Under the pieces are notes generated by a model. It was given only the letters and a program-made list of their open reading frames with translations, had not been told where the DNA came from and searched no databases. Below are positions 12,414 through 22,438 of a stretch of DNA of 64,000 nucleotides, piece by piece (the stretch's first letter is position 1; each line of letters starts with the position of its first letter). Origin of the DNA: Comamonas sp. lk (GTDB lineage Bacteria > Pseudomonadota > Gammaproteobacteria > Burkholderiales > Burkholderiaceae_C); the NCBI RefSeq assembly GCF_900564145.1, contig NZ_UOOB01000001.1:3536754-3600753 (forward strand), read 5' to 3'. The translations under genes and the position numbers were made by a program.

Positions 12414-12854
12414 TTAACCCACTTGGCGCATGGTGCACATCAGCTGTGCTTCTGCCGCCACTTCGCCATCCACGCTGGCCACGGCATTGAACTTCCAGAT
12501 ACCGCCGCGAACGCGGTCGATGGTGATTTCCAGAGCCAGTTGATCTCCCGGCACCACAGGTCGCTTGAAGCGCGCCGAGTCAATACCCACGAAGTAGTAG
12601 ATATTGTTTTCATCAGGCACCTGACCCATGGCATCGAAAGCCAGCAGACCCGCAGCCTGGGCCAGGGCTTCCAGAATCAGCACGCCAGGCATGACGGGAC
12701 GACCAGGGAAGTGACCGGTGAAGAACGGCTCGTTGAAAGTGACGTTCTTGATGGCCTTGATACGGGTGTTGCGCTCAAGCTCCAGCACCCGATCCACCAG
12801 AAGAAAGGGGTAGCGGTGCGGCAGTTGCTTGAGAATTGCTTGAATATCCATCAT
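12414..12854 (-). CDS. fabZ: 3-hydroxyacyl-[acyl-carrier-protein] dehydratase FabZ
   Basis: 146 residues, a hot-dog-fold enzyme that dehydrates 3-hydroxyacyl-ACP in fatty acid elongation and competes with LpxA/LpxD for 3-hydroxyacyl-ACP. The active-site His is in [12 protein letters not shown] and the Glu in [14 protein letters not shown]. The start is one of two adjacent ATGs (12854 or 12851). The first overlaps the lpxD stop as TGATG, a typical coupling junction. Confidence 0.96.
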   Translation of the reverse strand: MMDIQAILKQLPHRYPFLLVDRVLELERNTRIKAIKNVTFNEPFFTGHFPGRPVMPGVLILEALAQAAGLLAFDAMGQVPDENNIYYFVGIDSARFKRPVVPGDQLALEITIDRVRGGIWKFNAVASVDGEVAAEAQLMCTMRQVG

Positions 12855-13855
12855 CAGTTTCCGTTGTTGCTTCGCTGGTCATTGGCCAGCGTTTGCTCAA
12901 GCTTTTTGATGCGCTCACGGAGCACATACAGCTGCTTGAATGTTGCAGCGTTCTTTTCCCATTGCTCGTTTTCTTGCAACGGAAAGATGCCTGTATAAAA
13001 ACCCGGTTTGGGCAATGAGCGGGTGACCATGGATGTCGGCGAAATCACCGTGCCATCCGCAATGGTCAAATGACCCAGGATATTGGCTGCGCCGCCAATC
13101 TGGCAATGTGCACCAATACGGGCGCTGCCCGCAATACCGGTATTGCCCGCGATCACCGTATGCGCACCAATGTGCACATTGTGGGCAATCTGCACCAGAT
13201 TATCGATCTTGACGCCGTCTTCGATCACCGTGTCGTCGAGTGCACCCCGATCAACACAGGTATTGGCGCCAATTTCCACATCGTTGCCAATGCGCACCCG
13301 TCCCAACTGCTCGATCTTGATCCACGCGCCCTTGGATGGGGCAAAGCCAAAACCGTCCGCGCCAATGACCACGCCCGGGTGCAAGATGCAACGCTCACCC
13401 ACTTCGCAGGCTTCGCCTAGCGTCACGCGAGACTTGAGCACGGTGCCGGCACCGATACGCGCATTCGCCTCCACCACGCACAACGGGCCCACATAGGCCG
13501 ATTCATGCACCACGGCAGACTCATGCACCACGGCGCTGGCGTGGATGCCTCGCATGGCAGCGCCTGCATGCTGCACCTTCCACCACTGGGTGGCACGGGC
13601 GAAATAGGCATAGGGATCGTCGGTGACGATACAGGCGCCACGCGCCTGCGCCTCTTCACGCATTGCAGGCGCCACAATGACGCAGGCCGCCTGAGAGGCG
13701 GCCAGCTGCTGGCGATAGCGCGGGTTGCTTAGAAAGCTCAGATCACCATGGCCCGAGGAGTCCAGAGGGGCGATGCGCAAGATTTGCAACTCGCGCCCGC
13801 CACCCAGCAGTTCTCCGCCGAGCGCATCGAGAATCTGTCCCAATAAAACGCTCAC
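12854..13855 (-). CDS. lpxD: UDP-3-O-(3-hydroxyacyl)glucosamine N-acyltransferase
   Basis: 333 residues. It adds the second 3-hydroxyacyl chain in lipid A synthesis. The N-terminal uridine-binding domain covers about residues 1-100, followed by a left-handed beta helix of hexapeptide repeats with the catalytic His in [18 protein letters not shown], and a C-terminal helix ([12 protein letters not shown]). The start is GTG at 13855 with AGG 8 nt upstream. A tandem VVHESA repeat is seen near residue 108. Confidence 0.95.
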   Translation of the reverse strand: MSVLLGQILDALGGELLGGGRELQILRIAPLDSSGHGDLSFLSNPRYRQQLAASQAACVIVAPAMREEAQARGACIVTDDPYAYFARATQWWKVQHAGAAMRGIHASAVVHESAVVHESAYVGPLCVVEANARIGAGTVLKSRVTLGEACEVGERCILHPGVVIGADGFGFAPSKGAWIKIEQLGRVRIGNDVEIGANTCVDRGALDDTVIEDGVKIDNLVQIAHNVHIGAHTVIAGNTGIAGSARIGAHCQIGGAANILGHLTIADGTVISPTSMVTRSLPKPGFYTGIFPLQENEQWEKNAATFKQLYVLRERIKKLEQTLANDQRSNNGN

Positions 13856-13873
13856 AGATTCAACCTGAATGGT

Positions 13874-14377
13874 TTACTTGCCGTTCAAGGCCTTGATCAC
13901 CTTGTCTGTGATATCGAACTTGGGGTTGATATACACAGCTTCCTGCAGGATCACATCGTACTTTTCAGCTTCGGCCACTTGCTTGACCACCTTGTTGGCG
14001 CGGTCAAGCACTTGAGACAGCTCTTCATTCTTGCGGGAATTCAGGTCTTCCTGGAACTCGCGGCGCTTGGTCTGGAAGTCACGGTCCTGATCCACCAGCT
14101 GACGCTGACGGGCCATGCGCTGGCTCTCGGCCATGGTCGGCGCTTCACGCTCGAATTTTTCCGAAGCGCTCTTCAAGGCATTGCCCTTGTCGACCAAATC
14201 CTTTTCACGCTTAGAAAACTCCTGCTCAAGCTTGGCCTGGGCAGCCTTGGCGGTAGAAGCTTCACGGAAGATGCGATCCGTGTTCACAAAACCGGCCTTG
14301 AATTCTTGTGCATGCGCAGAGACGGCCACGGCGCCAAGCAGCACAGCCAGAGAAAGGTGGCTAGAGAGAGATTTCAT
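13874..14377 (-). CDS. skp: Periplasmic chaperone Skp/OmpH
   Basis: 167 residues with a clear Sec signal peptide (SLAVLLGAVAVSAHAQ, cleavage after about residue 23). The mature part is highly charged and alpha-helical, with long coiled-coil tentacles between about residues 45 and 130, as in trimeric Skp, which carries unfolded outer-membrane proteins to BamA. Its ATG overlaps the bamA stop (TAATG), so the two are coupled. Confidence 0.93.
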   Translation of the reverse strand: MKSLSSHLSLAVLLGAVAVSAHAQEFKAGFVNTDRIFREASTAKAAQAKLEQEFSKREKDLVDKGNALKSASEKFEREAPTMAESQRMARQRQLVDQDRDFQTKRREFQEDLNSRKNEELSQVLDRANKVVKQVAEAEKYDVILQEAVYINPKFDITDKVIKALNGK

Positions 14378-16677
14378 TAGAAAGATGTTCCGATTTGGAA
14401 TTGCAGTTTTTGGATTCTATCCCCGGTTTCCTTGCGGATAGGCTGAGCATAAGCCAAACGCAGCGGGCCCAAAGGCGAAATCCAGCTAATACCGATACCT
14501 GTGGAAGCGCGCAGGGAGTTCAACTCCATGCTCTCCCCTTCTGCCCACACATTGCCAACGTCCAGGAAAGTAAACAAACGCAAGGTTCGGTCATTGCCTG
14601 CGCCAGGGAACGGCACCATGAACTCGGCATTCAAGGTCATCTTGCGCGTGCCGCCAAGGGCCAGATTCGTGTAGGTGGTGTCATGCCTACCCAGCGAGCC
14701 CTGCTCGAAACCGCGAACCGAACCCAAACCGCCCGAATAGAAGTTCTTGAAAATCGGGAACGGACGGCCGTTGAGGCCCTTGCCCCAGCCCAGTTCGCCG
14801 TTCAAGGCAATCGTGTATTTCTTGTTCAGCGGGATATATTGCTGAATCTGGTAATTGGCCTTGACATAGCGCATATCGCTCAGGAAGGACAATTCGGTAT
14901 TCAAGCGCTGATAACGACCCGCATTAGGCGCCAGGGCGCTGTCGCGATTATCGCGAGACCAGCCAATGGTCATGGGAATGCCGGTCTGCTTGCAACCCCA
15001 GTTGTTGCAGTAATCCTGATAGACCTGGGGCATGTAAGTGCCCGGCTTGATCTCGTTGCCTTCGACACCACCACCGAAGAAAATCGTGTCCACCTCGCTG
15101 AACGGCACACCAAAGCGCACGGAAGCACCCTGGGTCACGATCTTGTAGGCCGCGTCGTCGTAGTACGGACGCATGGTGCGGTAGTACAGATCGTAGGTGC
15201 GCGAAATGCCCGTATCTGTGAAATACGGATTGGTGGTGGACATCACGATGGTTCGGTTGAACTTGCTGGTATTTACGTCCACACCCAGGTAGTTACCGGA
15301 ACCGAACACGTTTTCCTGCTTGATACCGAAGGACAGCGAGACCTTTTCAGCACTGGAGAAACCGGCACCCAGCTGAATCGAGCCCGTGGGCTTTTCAGCC
15401 ACGTTGATCAACAGATCCACCTGATCGGGAGAACCAGGCACTTCCTGGGTTTCCACATTCACTTCGGTAAAGAAGCCAAGGCGGTCCACGCGGTCGCGCG
15501 ACAGCTTGATCTTGTCGCCGTCGTACCAAGAGGCTTCAAACTGACGGAACTCCCGGCGAATCACTTCGTCACGGGTCTTGTTGTTGCCGCTCACATTGAT
15601 GCGGCGCACATAGGCGCGGCGCGAAGGCTGGGCCTGCAGCACCAGTTCCACGCGGTTGTTGGCCCGATCGATTTCAGGCACGGCTTCCACCTTGGCAAAG
15701 GCGAAGCCGAAGTTGCTGTAATAGTCGGTGAATGCCTTGATGGTCTGGCTCACCTGATCGGCGTTATAGGGCTCACCAGGCTTGATCTTGATCAGGGACT
15801 TGAATTCGTCATCACGATCCAGGAAATTGCCTACCAGCTTCACGCCGGACACCACATATTGCTCGCCTTCGTGAACATTCACGGTCAGCGCAATGTTTTG
15901 CTTGTCTGGCGAAATGGCCACCTGGGTGGAGTCCACGCGGAACTCCAGGTAGCCGCGCTGCAGATAGTAGGAGCGCAGCGATTCCAGATCGGCATTGAGC
16001 TTGTTGCGGGCGTAGCGATCCGACTTGGTGTACCAGCTCATCCAGTTGCCGGTGTCCTGGTCGAACAAGTCCTTGAGTGTGGACTCCTTGAACGCCTTGT
16101 TGCCGACGATATGGATCTCATTGATCTTGGCAGGCTCGCCTTCGGACACCGTGAAGGTCAGGTTCACGCGATTGCGCTCAATCGGCGTGACGGTCGTCAC
16201 CACCTCGGAGCCATACAGGCTGCGGTTGATGTACTGACGCTTGAGCTCCTGCTCGGCACGATCTGCCAGTGCCTTGTCGAAGGGGCGACCATCGGCCAGA
16301 CCCACATCGCGCATGGCCTTGAGCAAGGTGTCCTTGTCGAACTCCTTGGTACCCGCGAAATTCACTTCAGCAATCGTGGGGCGCTCTTCCACCACCACCA
16401 CCAGCACATTGCCATTGGCTTCAAGGCGCACATCCTTGAACAAGCCCAGCGCGAACAGCGAGCGAATGGCTGCGGCGCCCTTTTCATCGTCGTATTGCTC
16501 GCCCACGCGCAACGGCATGGATGCGAAAACCGTACCAGCTTCTACGCGCTGCAGGCCTTCAACACGAATATCCTGCACTTTGAAAGGTTCAAGTGCCCAT
16601 GCCGCGTTTGCAGCCAAAACCATGGCAGCCAAGGCCGTTGCTCTGCGCACGCCAAAGCGAGTGAAATGTTTTTTCAT
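14377..16677 (-). CDS. bamA: Outer membrane protein assembly factor BamA
   Basis: 766 residues. A signal peptide (ATALAAMVLAANAAWA) leads into five periplasmic POTRA domains, beginning with FKVQDIRVEGLQRVEAGTVF, and a C-terminal 16-strand beta barrel ending in FQIGTSF with a terminal aromatic residue. BamA is the essential insertase for outer-membrane proteins. The loop-6 signature is seen as GGLGSVRGFEQGSLG (the VRGF motif). The ATG at 16677 is chosen over a TTG at 16695. It lies between rseP and skp as in most Proteobacteria. Confidence 0.96.
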   Translation of the reverse strand: MKKHFTRFGVRRATALAAMVLAANAAWALEPFKVQDIRVEGLQRVEAGTVFASMPLRVGEQYDDEKGAAAIRSLFALGLFKDVRLEANGNVLVVVVEERPTIAEVNFAGTKEFDKDTLLKAMRDVGLADGRPFDKALADRAEQELKRQYINRSLYGSEVVTTVTPIERNRVNLTFTVSEGEPAKINEIHIVGNKAFKESTLKDLFDQDTGNWMSWYTKSDRYARNKLNADLESLRSYYLQRGYLEFRVDSTQVAISPDKQNIALTVNVHEGEQYVVSGVKLVGNFLDRDDEFKSLIKIKPGEPYNADQVSQTIKAFTDYYSNFGFAFAKVEAVPEIDRANNRVELVLQAQPSRRAYVRRINVSGNNKTRDEVIRREFRQFEASWYDGDKIKLSRDRVDRLGFFTEVNVETQEVPGSPDQVDLLINVAEKPTGSIQLGAGFSSAEKVSLSFGIKQENVFGSGNYLGVDVNTSKFNRTIVMSTTNPYFTDTGISRTYDLYYRTMRPYYDDAAYKIVTQGASVRFGVPFSEVDTIFFGGGVEGNEIKPGTYMPQVYQDYCNNWGCKQTGIPMTIGWSRDNRDSALAPNAGRYQRLNTELSFLSDMRYVKANYQIQQYIPLNKKYTIALNGELGWGKGLNGRPFPIFKNFYSGGLGSVRGFEQGSLGRHDTTYTNLALGGTRKMTLNAEFMVPFPGAGNDRTLRLFTFLDVGNVWAEGESMELNSLRASTGIGISWISPLGPLRLAYAQPIRKETGDRIQKLQFQIGTSF

Positions 16678-16721
16678 GAGTGGAATTTGCCGCAATTGCA
16701 GCTACCGAAATCGGCGAAAAA

Positions 16722-18092
16722 TTAGCCCCAAAGCCGGTTGAAATCATTGAAAAAGGCGACCGACATCATCATCAGGATGACTGCCACACCTGCCTTTTGC
16801 AATCTCTCGGCCCAAAGATCAGAAACACTGCGGCCTGTGACGGCTTCCCAAAGATAATACATCAGGTGCCCGCCATCCAAAACTGGCAATGGTAGCAAGT
16901 TGAGAACGCCCAGGCTGATGCTGATGAGCGCAAGAAACGAAAGATACTGCACCAGCCCCATGCTGGCGGACTTGCCGGCGTAGTCGGCAATGGTCAGCGG
17001 GCCGCTGATGTTCTTGAGCGAAGCCTCGCCGATCAGCATGCGCCCCATCATGCGCAAGGTCATGGCAGACAGCTCCCAGGTCCGCGTCACACCGGCCCAG
17101 AGACCGTCCACAAAGCCGCGGCGCACCACCACCATCTCGATTTCACCGCCGATGAAGGCGTTGATCCGGCCCGTGCTGGGCTGCTCGGCCGTCGCGGCCA
17201 CCAGTTCCGGCTGCACCGTCAAGACCATGGTCTTCCCATCGCGCTGAATCTGCCAGCTTTGGGGCGCGACCTGGCCGGAGGCACCCGATTGGCGTATCCA
17301 GCTGCGCAGCTGCGCGCCGTCTTGCACCGGCTTGCCGTCCACGCTCAGCACCAAATCGCCTTTGCGCAGACCGGATACCTGTGCCGGTCCGCCTTCAACC
17401 ACCTCTTGCAGCACCGGGCTGGACCAGGGACCGGCCAAACCCACTTTTTCAAAAAAGGCCGCATCGGGCTCTTTTTGCTCCAGGGAGGCGAGATTGAGAT
17501 TCAGCACGCGGGCCGCTGCGTCAGGTGCGGCCGCCACTTCCAGCTGCAGGGCGTCGCCCTCGATTGCCGCCGTGGTGATGGACCAGCGCAAATCGCCCAG
17601 AGAGCGCACCGGCTCCCAGGCCTGATTGCCAACGGCAACGCGCTGTACCCGGTCTCCGCCCTGCACTCCTGCGGTTTGCAGCAAAGAGCCCACAGGCGGC
17701 GCGGCCAGTCTGGCGGCAGGCTCGGTCACGCCCATCCAGTTGACGACGGACAGCAAGGCAATGGCTAAAACCAGATTGGCCACCGGGCCGGCCGCAACGA
17801 TGGCGGCTCTGGAACGCAGAGGCTGGTTGTTGAAGGCCAGGTGCTTTTCCTCGGGTGCCACCTCGGCTTCACGCTCGTCAAGCATGCGCACATAGCCGCC
17901 CAGCGGCAGCGCAGCGACCACGTACTCGGTGCCTGTCTTTTTGCTGGTCCAGCGCAGCAGCGGCTTGCCAAAGCCCACGGAGTAGCGCAGCACCTTCACC
18001 CCGCAGGCCACGGCCACGCGGTAGTGCCCCCACTCGTGCACAGCGATCAACACACCCAGCGCCACAATGAACGCAACAACCGTCAGCAACAC
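16722..18092 (-). CDS. rseP: Site-2 intramembrane zinc metalloprotease RseP
   Basis: 456 residues. The zinc motif HEWGH (19-23) lies in the first membrane helix and the third ligand region is PVLDGGHLMYY near the C-terminus. Two PDZ domains lie between in the periplasm. The family performs regulated intramembrane proteolysis, for example release of sigma-E by cutting RseA after DegS. The start is GTG at 18092, supported by AAGGAG 6 nt upstream; a TTG one codon later is the alternative. Confidence 0.94.
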   Translation of the reverse strand: MLLTVVAFIVALGVLIAVHEWGHYRVAVACGVKVLRYSVGFGKPLLRWTSKKTGTEYVVAALPLGGYVRMLDEREAEVAPEEKHLAFNNQPLRSRAAIVAAGPVANLVLAIALLSVVNWMGVTEPAARLAAPPVGSLLQTAGVQGGDRVQRVAVGNQAWEPVRSLGDLRWSITTAAIEGDALQLEVAAAPDAAARVLNLNLASLEQKEPDAAFFEKVGLAGPWSSPVLQEVVEGGPAQVSGLRKGDLVLSVDGKPVQDGAQLRSWIRQSGASGQVAPQSWQIQRDGKTMVLTVQPELVAATAEQPSTGRINAFIGGEIEMVVVRRGFVDGLWAGVTRTWELSAMTLRMMGRMLIGEASLKNISGPLTIADYAGKSASMGLVQYLSFLALISISLGVLNLLPLPVLDGGHLMYYLWEAVTGRSVSDLWAERLQKAGVAVILMMMSVAFFNDFNRLWG

Positions 18093-18180
18093 CAGCAGCT
18101 CCTTTGACTCAATGGCGCTTTGACAGCGCGCCGGCGCACAAGTTCAATCACAGGGCCGCACCGCTTTGCACAAAGCCGGC

Positions 18181-19359
18181 TTACAGAGCCCACTGATTTG
18201 CAATGGCACGCGCTTGCTCACGTGCTCTGGCATCCAGCGCCATCAGGTCTTCCAGGCTGGCGACAGCTCCAGGCTGCACGGCCTCCAGGGTTTGCAGATT
18301 GACGGCATGGATACGATCAAAGCCCAGGCGACGCTCCAGGAAAGCGGCCACAGCCACCTCATTGGCCGCATTGAGCACAGTCGTCGTGCCCTCAGGCGCG
18401 CTCAGCGCTTGCCAAGACAGGTGCAGCCCCGGAAAACGATGGGCATCCGCCTCCTCGAACGTCAGCGCTGCCAGCTTGGAAAAGTCCAGCAGCGGCGCGC
18501 CGCTGGCAATGCGCTCGGGCCAAGCCAGACCGCAGGCAATGGGCACGCGCATATCCGGCGTACCCAGCTGAGCCAGCACCGACGAGTCCGTGAACTGAAC
18601 CATGGAATGCACGATTTGCTGCGGGTGAATCACCACCTTGATGTTCTCGGGCGCCATGTCGAACAGCCAGCGGGCCTCGATCACTTCCAGCGCCTTGTTC
18701 ATCATGGTGGCCGAATCCACCGAGATCTTGCGACCCATGGAGAAATTGGGGTGGGAACAAGCCTGCTCGGGCGTGATCTCGGCCAAAGTGGCGGGATCGC
18801 GCTGACGGAAAGGCCCGCCCGAGGCGGTCAGCAGCAGCGAGTCCACACGCGCAGCCCAGGTGCTGCGGTCTTCGGGCAGACACTGGAAGATGGCGGAATG
18901 CTCGCTATCGATGGGCAGCAGCGTGGCGCCGTGGCGCTTGACAGTGTCCATGAACAAGGCCCCGCCAACCACCAAAGCTTCCTTGTTGGCCAGCAGCAAA
19001 CGTTTGCCGGCCTTGGCTGCAGCCAGACAGGGGGCCAGACCCGCAGCACCGACGATGGCCGCCATGACGGCATCCACCTCGGGATGAGACGCTATTGATT
19101 CAAGAGCATTTTGCGATTGCAACACCTGGGTTCCAAGCCCATTTTGCTTTAACTTTTCAGCCAGCAGCTGCGCATGAGAAGCGCTGGCCATGACGGCAAA
19201 GCGGGGCTTGAATTGAGCGCACTGCTTGAGCATCAAGTCCACCTGGGTGGCCGCGCTCAAGGCAAACACTTGGTACTGATCAGGGTGGCGCGCCACCACA
19301 TCCAGGGTGTTGGTTCCGATCGAACCGGTAGAACCCAGAACCGTGATTTTTTGCTTCAT
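18181..19359 (-). CDS. dxr: 1-deoxy-D-xylulose 5-phosphate reductoisomerase
   Basis: 392 residues. It converts DXP to 2-C-methyl-D-erythritol 4-phosphate with NADPH in the MEP isoprenoid pathway. The NADPH-binding GSTGSIG is at the N-terminus, NKEALVVGG and the LPIDSEHSAIFQ metal/substrate motif lie in the middle. Its ATG overlaps the cdsA stop by 4 bp (ATGA). The pathway supplies the isoprenoid precursor used by UppS two genes upstream. Confidence 0.96.
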   Translation of the reverse strand: MKQKITVLGSTGSIGTNTLDVVARHPDQYQVFALSAATQVDLMLKQCAQFKPRFAVMASASHAQLLAEKLKQNGLGTQVLQSQNALESIASHPEVDAVMAAIVGAAGLAPCLAAAKAGKRLLLANKEALVVGGALFMDTVKRHGATLLPIDSEHSAIFQCLPEDRSTWAARVDSLLLTASGGPFRQRDPATLAEITPEQACSHPNFSMGRKISVDSATMMNKALEVIEARWLFDMAPENIKVVIHPQQIVHSMVQFTDSSVLAQLGTPDMRVPIACGLAWPERIASGAPLLDFSKLAALTFEEADAHRFPGLHLSWQALSAPEGTTTVLNAANEVAVAAFLERRLGFDRIHAVNLQTLEAVQPGAVASLEDLMALDARAREQARAIANQWAL

Positions 19360-20222
19360 GGATGCACAAAGGATGAGAGCATCATTGCCAACGGCAGCGT
19401 GGGCAAGAGGGCATCAATGCGATCCAGAACACCACCATGGCCGGGCAGCAAACCGCTGCTGTCCTTGACACCAACGCTGCGCTTGATCAGGGATTCGACC
19501 AGGTCGCCCACCACGCTCATCGCAGCCATAAACACCACTGCCAGCAGCAGGAACCAGGTTCCGCGCGACTGCAGCACCGAATAAAAACTAGGTACGCCAG
19601 CACCATAGTGCCGATCCGCCCAAACCCAAAGCAGGGCCAGGGCGATCACGCCCAGCATGCCGCCCCAGACGCCTTCCCAGCTCTTGCCAGGACTCACGGT
19701 CGGAGCCAGCTTGTTCTTGGTGAATTTGAGGCCAAAGGTTCGGCCCGCGAAGTAGGCAAAAACGTCGGCGACCCATACCAGCACCAGCATGGAAAGCAGG
19801 AAATTGATTCCCACATTGCGCGCCTGCACAACGGCCATCCAGGCCACCCACAAGGCCAGCACGCCGCCTACCAAGCGCACAGCAGCAGGAATGTGCGGCC
19901 AGCCAGCCACGCCAGCGCGCAGCAGCAAGCCACCACCCAGCACCCACATGCCGCCGGCAATCACCCACAGCATGCCAAACGCCCCCAGAGGTTGCTGCAG
20001 CCAGCCCGCCCACCAGGAGGCGGCACACAGCACGGTGCAGACACCGCCCACGACCAGGGAGCCCATCTGACCAAAGCCATTGAGTCGCCCCCATTCCCAG
20101 GCACCTGCAGCCATGAAAATCAGCATGAGCACGGCAAATGGCGTGCTGCTGCCGGTGTAGAACAATGCGGGCAGCAGGATGGCCAGCAAAATCAAGGCAG
20201 TGATAACGCGCTGCTTGAGCAT
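19356..20222 (-). CDS. cdsA: Phosphatidate cytidylyltransferase
   Basis: 288 residues, with about eight membrane segments. It makes CDP-diacylglycerol from phosphatidate and CTP, the branch point of phospholipid synthesis. The family signature at the C-terminus is intact (GDLVESLIKRSVGVKDSSGLL, then PGHGGVLDRID), and SPGKSWEG forms part of the active site. It follows uppS by 14 bp. Confidence 0.95.
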   Translation of the reverse strand: MLKQRVITALILLAILLPALFYTGSSTPFAVLMLIFMAAGAWEWGRLNGFGQMGSLVVGGVCTVLCAASWWAGWLQQPLGAFGMLWVIAGGMWVLGGGLLLRAGVAGWPHIPAAVRLVGGVLALWVAWMAVVQARNVGINFLLSMLVLVWVADVFAYFAGRTFGLKFTKNKLAPTVSPGKSWEGVWGGMLGVIALALLWVWADRHYGAGVPSFYSVLQSRGTWFLLLAVVFMAAMSVVGDLVESLIKRSVGVKDSSGLLPGHGGVLDRIDALLPTLPLAMMLSSFVHP

Positions 20223-20236
20223 GGCACCTCTTTTGT

Positions 20237-20974
20237 TTATGCCGTCACAGTCGGTGTGGACGGCTGTTGAATCTGTTCGGATGTCTGACCAAAGCGCCGC
20301 TCGCGGCCATTGAAAGCACCAATGGCCAGATCGAGTTCAGCCTCATCGAAGTCAGGCCACAGGCTGGCGCTGAAATACATCTCGGAATAAGCAGCCTGCC
20401 AAAGCAGGAAGTTGCTGATGCGCATCTCGCCACCGGTACGGATCAACAAATCCGGATCGGGCACATGGGCCAGTGCCATGGCCTTGTCCAGGCTCTCGGG
20501 GGTGATGGCCACACCTTGAGCCGCCAGCTTCTCAGCGGCCTGAGCAATATCCCAGCGACCACCGTAGTTGAAGCAGATATTGAGAATCAGGCGGGTGTTG
20601 TGCGCGGTCTGCTGCTCGGCCTGCGCCAGGCCATGGCGCACTTTTTCAGACAGACTGGAGCGATCGCCCACAAAGTACAGGCGAACACCATCTCGGCTCA
20701 GCTGGCTCACTTCCTTGGCAAGTGCGGTCGCCAGCAGACTCATGAGGCCGGAGACCTCTTCCTGCGGGCGATTCCAGTTCTCCGAGGAGAAGGCAAACAC
20801 CGTGAGCACCTGCACGCCGCGCTCCACGCAGGCGCGGGCGCAGCGGCGCAGCGATTCCACACCTTGCTTGTGCCCGGCAAGGCGGGGCAGCAGGCGACGC
20901 TTGGCCCAGCGCCCGTTGCCATCCATGATGACGGCAATATGGCGCGGAACCGCGCCGGTTTTTTTGGAAGTCAA
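20237..20974 (-). CDS. uppS: Undecaprenyl diphosphate synthase (cis-prenyltransferase)
   Basis: 245 residues. It extends farnesyl diphosphate to the C55 lipid carrier for cell-wall and LPS synthesis. The active-site HIAVIMDGNGRWAKRR and the C-terminal LLIRTGGEMRISNFLLWQ motif are intact. The only start that keeps the N-terminal motif is TTG at 20974, with GAGG about 10 nt upstream. Confidence 0.94.
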   Translation of the reverse strand: MTSKKTGAVPRHIAVIMDGNGRWAKRRLLPRLAGHKQGVESLRRCARACVERGVQVLTVFAFSSENWNRPQEEVSGLMSLLATALAKEVSQLSRDGVRLYFVGDRSSLSEKVRHGLAQAEQQTAHNTRLILNICFNYGGRWDIAQAAEKLAAQGVAITPESLDKAMALAHVPDPDLLIRTGGEMRISNFLLWQAAYSEMYFSASLWPDFDEAELDLAIGAFNGRERRFGQTSEQIQQPSTPTVTA

Positions 20975-21000
20975 AAGTGCAGGTCCTCGGGCTGTTTGCC

Positions 21001-21561
21001 TCAGACTGCCAGGATGTCTTGCTCTTTGGCAGCCACCAGCACGTCGATCTCGGAGATGTGCTTGTCGGTGATCTTCTGGATGTCGGCTTCGGAGCGTTTT
21101 TGATCGTCTTCGGAAGCTTCCTTGTCCTTGACCAGCTTCTTGACGCCTTCGTTGGCATCACGGCGCAGATTGCGGATGGCAATCTTGGAGTTTTCGCCTT
21201 CGTTGCGAGCCAGCTTGGTCATTTCCTTGCGGCGCTCTTCGCTCATGGGAGGCATGGGCACGCGGATCAGATCGCCCAGCGATGCGGGGTTCAGACCCAG
21301 ATCGCTTTCGCGAATCGCCTTTTCCACCTTGGCAGCCATGTTCTTTTCCCAGGGCTGCACGCTGATGGTGCGCGAGTCCAGCAAGGACACGTTGGCCACT
21401 TGCGACAAAGGCACCATGGAGCCGTAGTACTCCACATGGATGGAGTCGAGCAAAGCAGGATTGGCACGACCGGTACGGATGCGCGAGAGGTTGTTCTTCA
21501 GTGCCTCGATGGACTGGCCCATCTTGGTTTCGGTATTTTTCTTGATTTCGGCAATCGTCAT
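21001..21561 (-). CDS. frr: Ribosome recycling factor
   Basis: 186 residues, the usual length. With EF-G it splits post-termination ribosomes. The conserved [17 protein letters not shown] and the [20 protein letters not shown] region ([16 protein letters not shown]) are present. The ATG at 21561 follows AAGGA at good spacing; a longer frame to 21651 has no similarity. Confidence 0.97.
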   Translation of the reverse strand: MTIAEIKKNTETKMGQSIEALKNNLSRIRTGRANPALLDSIHVEYYGSMVPLSQVANVSLLDSRTISVQPWEKNMAAKVEKAIRESDLGLNPASLGDLIRVPMPPMSEERRKEMTKLARNEGENSKIAIRNLRRDANEGVKKLVKDKEASEDDQKRSEADIQKITDKHISEIDVLVAAKEQDILAV

Positions 21562-21619
21562 GTTCTTTTCCTTGGAGGGACTCAGCAGCCAAGAGTTTGC
21601 ATCAAAAGCGAGCGAACTC

Positions 21620-22342
21620 TTAAGCGTACACCAGAGTGCCTTCGTTTTCACCCATCACCACGCGCTTGAGTGCGCCGGGCTTGACGATGGAGAAAACACG
21701 AATGGGCAGCTTCTGATCGCGGCACAGCGCAAAGGCAGTGGCATCCATGATGCCCAGATTGCGCGAAATAGCTTCGTCGAACGTCAGCTTGTCATAGCGG
21801 GTCGCCGAAGCGTCCTTGTGTGGATCGGCGGTATACACACCGTCCACCTTGGTGGCCTTGAGCACCACTTCGGCACCGATTTCAGCACCGCGCAAAGCTG
21901 CAGCGGTGTCGGTGGTGAAGAAAGGGTTGCCGGTACCGGCGGCAAAGACCACGACCTTGCCTTCTTCCAGATACTGCAACGCCTTGGGGCGCACATAGGG
22001 CTCCACCACTTGCTCGATGGCAATGGCCGACATCACGCGGGCTGTCAGGCCTTGCTTGTCCATGGCGTCTGCCAGGGCCAGGGCATTCATCACCGTGGCC
22101 AGCATGCCCATATAGTCAGCCGTGGCGCGATCCATGCCGACGGAGCCACCTGCGACGCCGCGGAAGATATTGCCACCGCCAATCACCACAGCCACCTGCA
22201 CACCGACCTTGGTTACTTCCACGATCTCGGAGACCATGCGCTCAATGGTTGCACGGTTGATGCCGAATTGGTCATCCCCCATTAACGCCTCACCCGACAG
22301 CTTGAGCAAAATGCGCTTGTGGGCTGGAATGGCGTTGGACAT
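21620..22342 (-). CDS. pyrH: Uridylate kinase
   Basis: 240 residues, an amino-acid-kinase-fold hexamer that phosphorylates UMP to UDP. Visible motifs are [11 protein letters not shown], the glycine loop [11 protein letters not shown], and [20 protein letters not shown]. The ATG at 22342 follows CGGAGA. It lies between tsf and frr in the conserved rpsB-tsf-pyrH-frr order. Confidence 0.97.
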   Translation of the reverse strand: MSNAIPAHKRILLKLSGEALMGDDQFGINRATIERMVSEIVEVTKVGVQVAVVIGGGNIFRGVAGGSVGMDRATADYMGMLATVMNALALADAMDKQGLTARVMSAIAIEQVVEPYVRPKALQYLEEGKVVVFAAGTGNPFFTTDTAAALRGAEIGAEVVLKATKVDGVYTADPHKDASATRYDKLTFDEAISRNLGIMDATAFALCRDQKLPIRVFSIVKPGALKRVVMGENEGTLVYA

Positions 22343-22438
22343 GATGATTCTCCGGTGGAAATTAAAGTGATTGTGAAAAACGGGAGGGAGATAAATCAAT
22401 CGCGGCTCCAGGCCGCGATTGTTGCTCAGGCTTGAGGC

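Noticed and set aside
14395..16725. Open frame of 776 codons on plus, antisense to bamA
   Set aside because: Same artefact; BamA on the minus strand has all domains and motifs.
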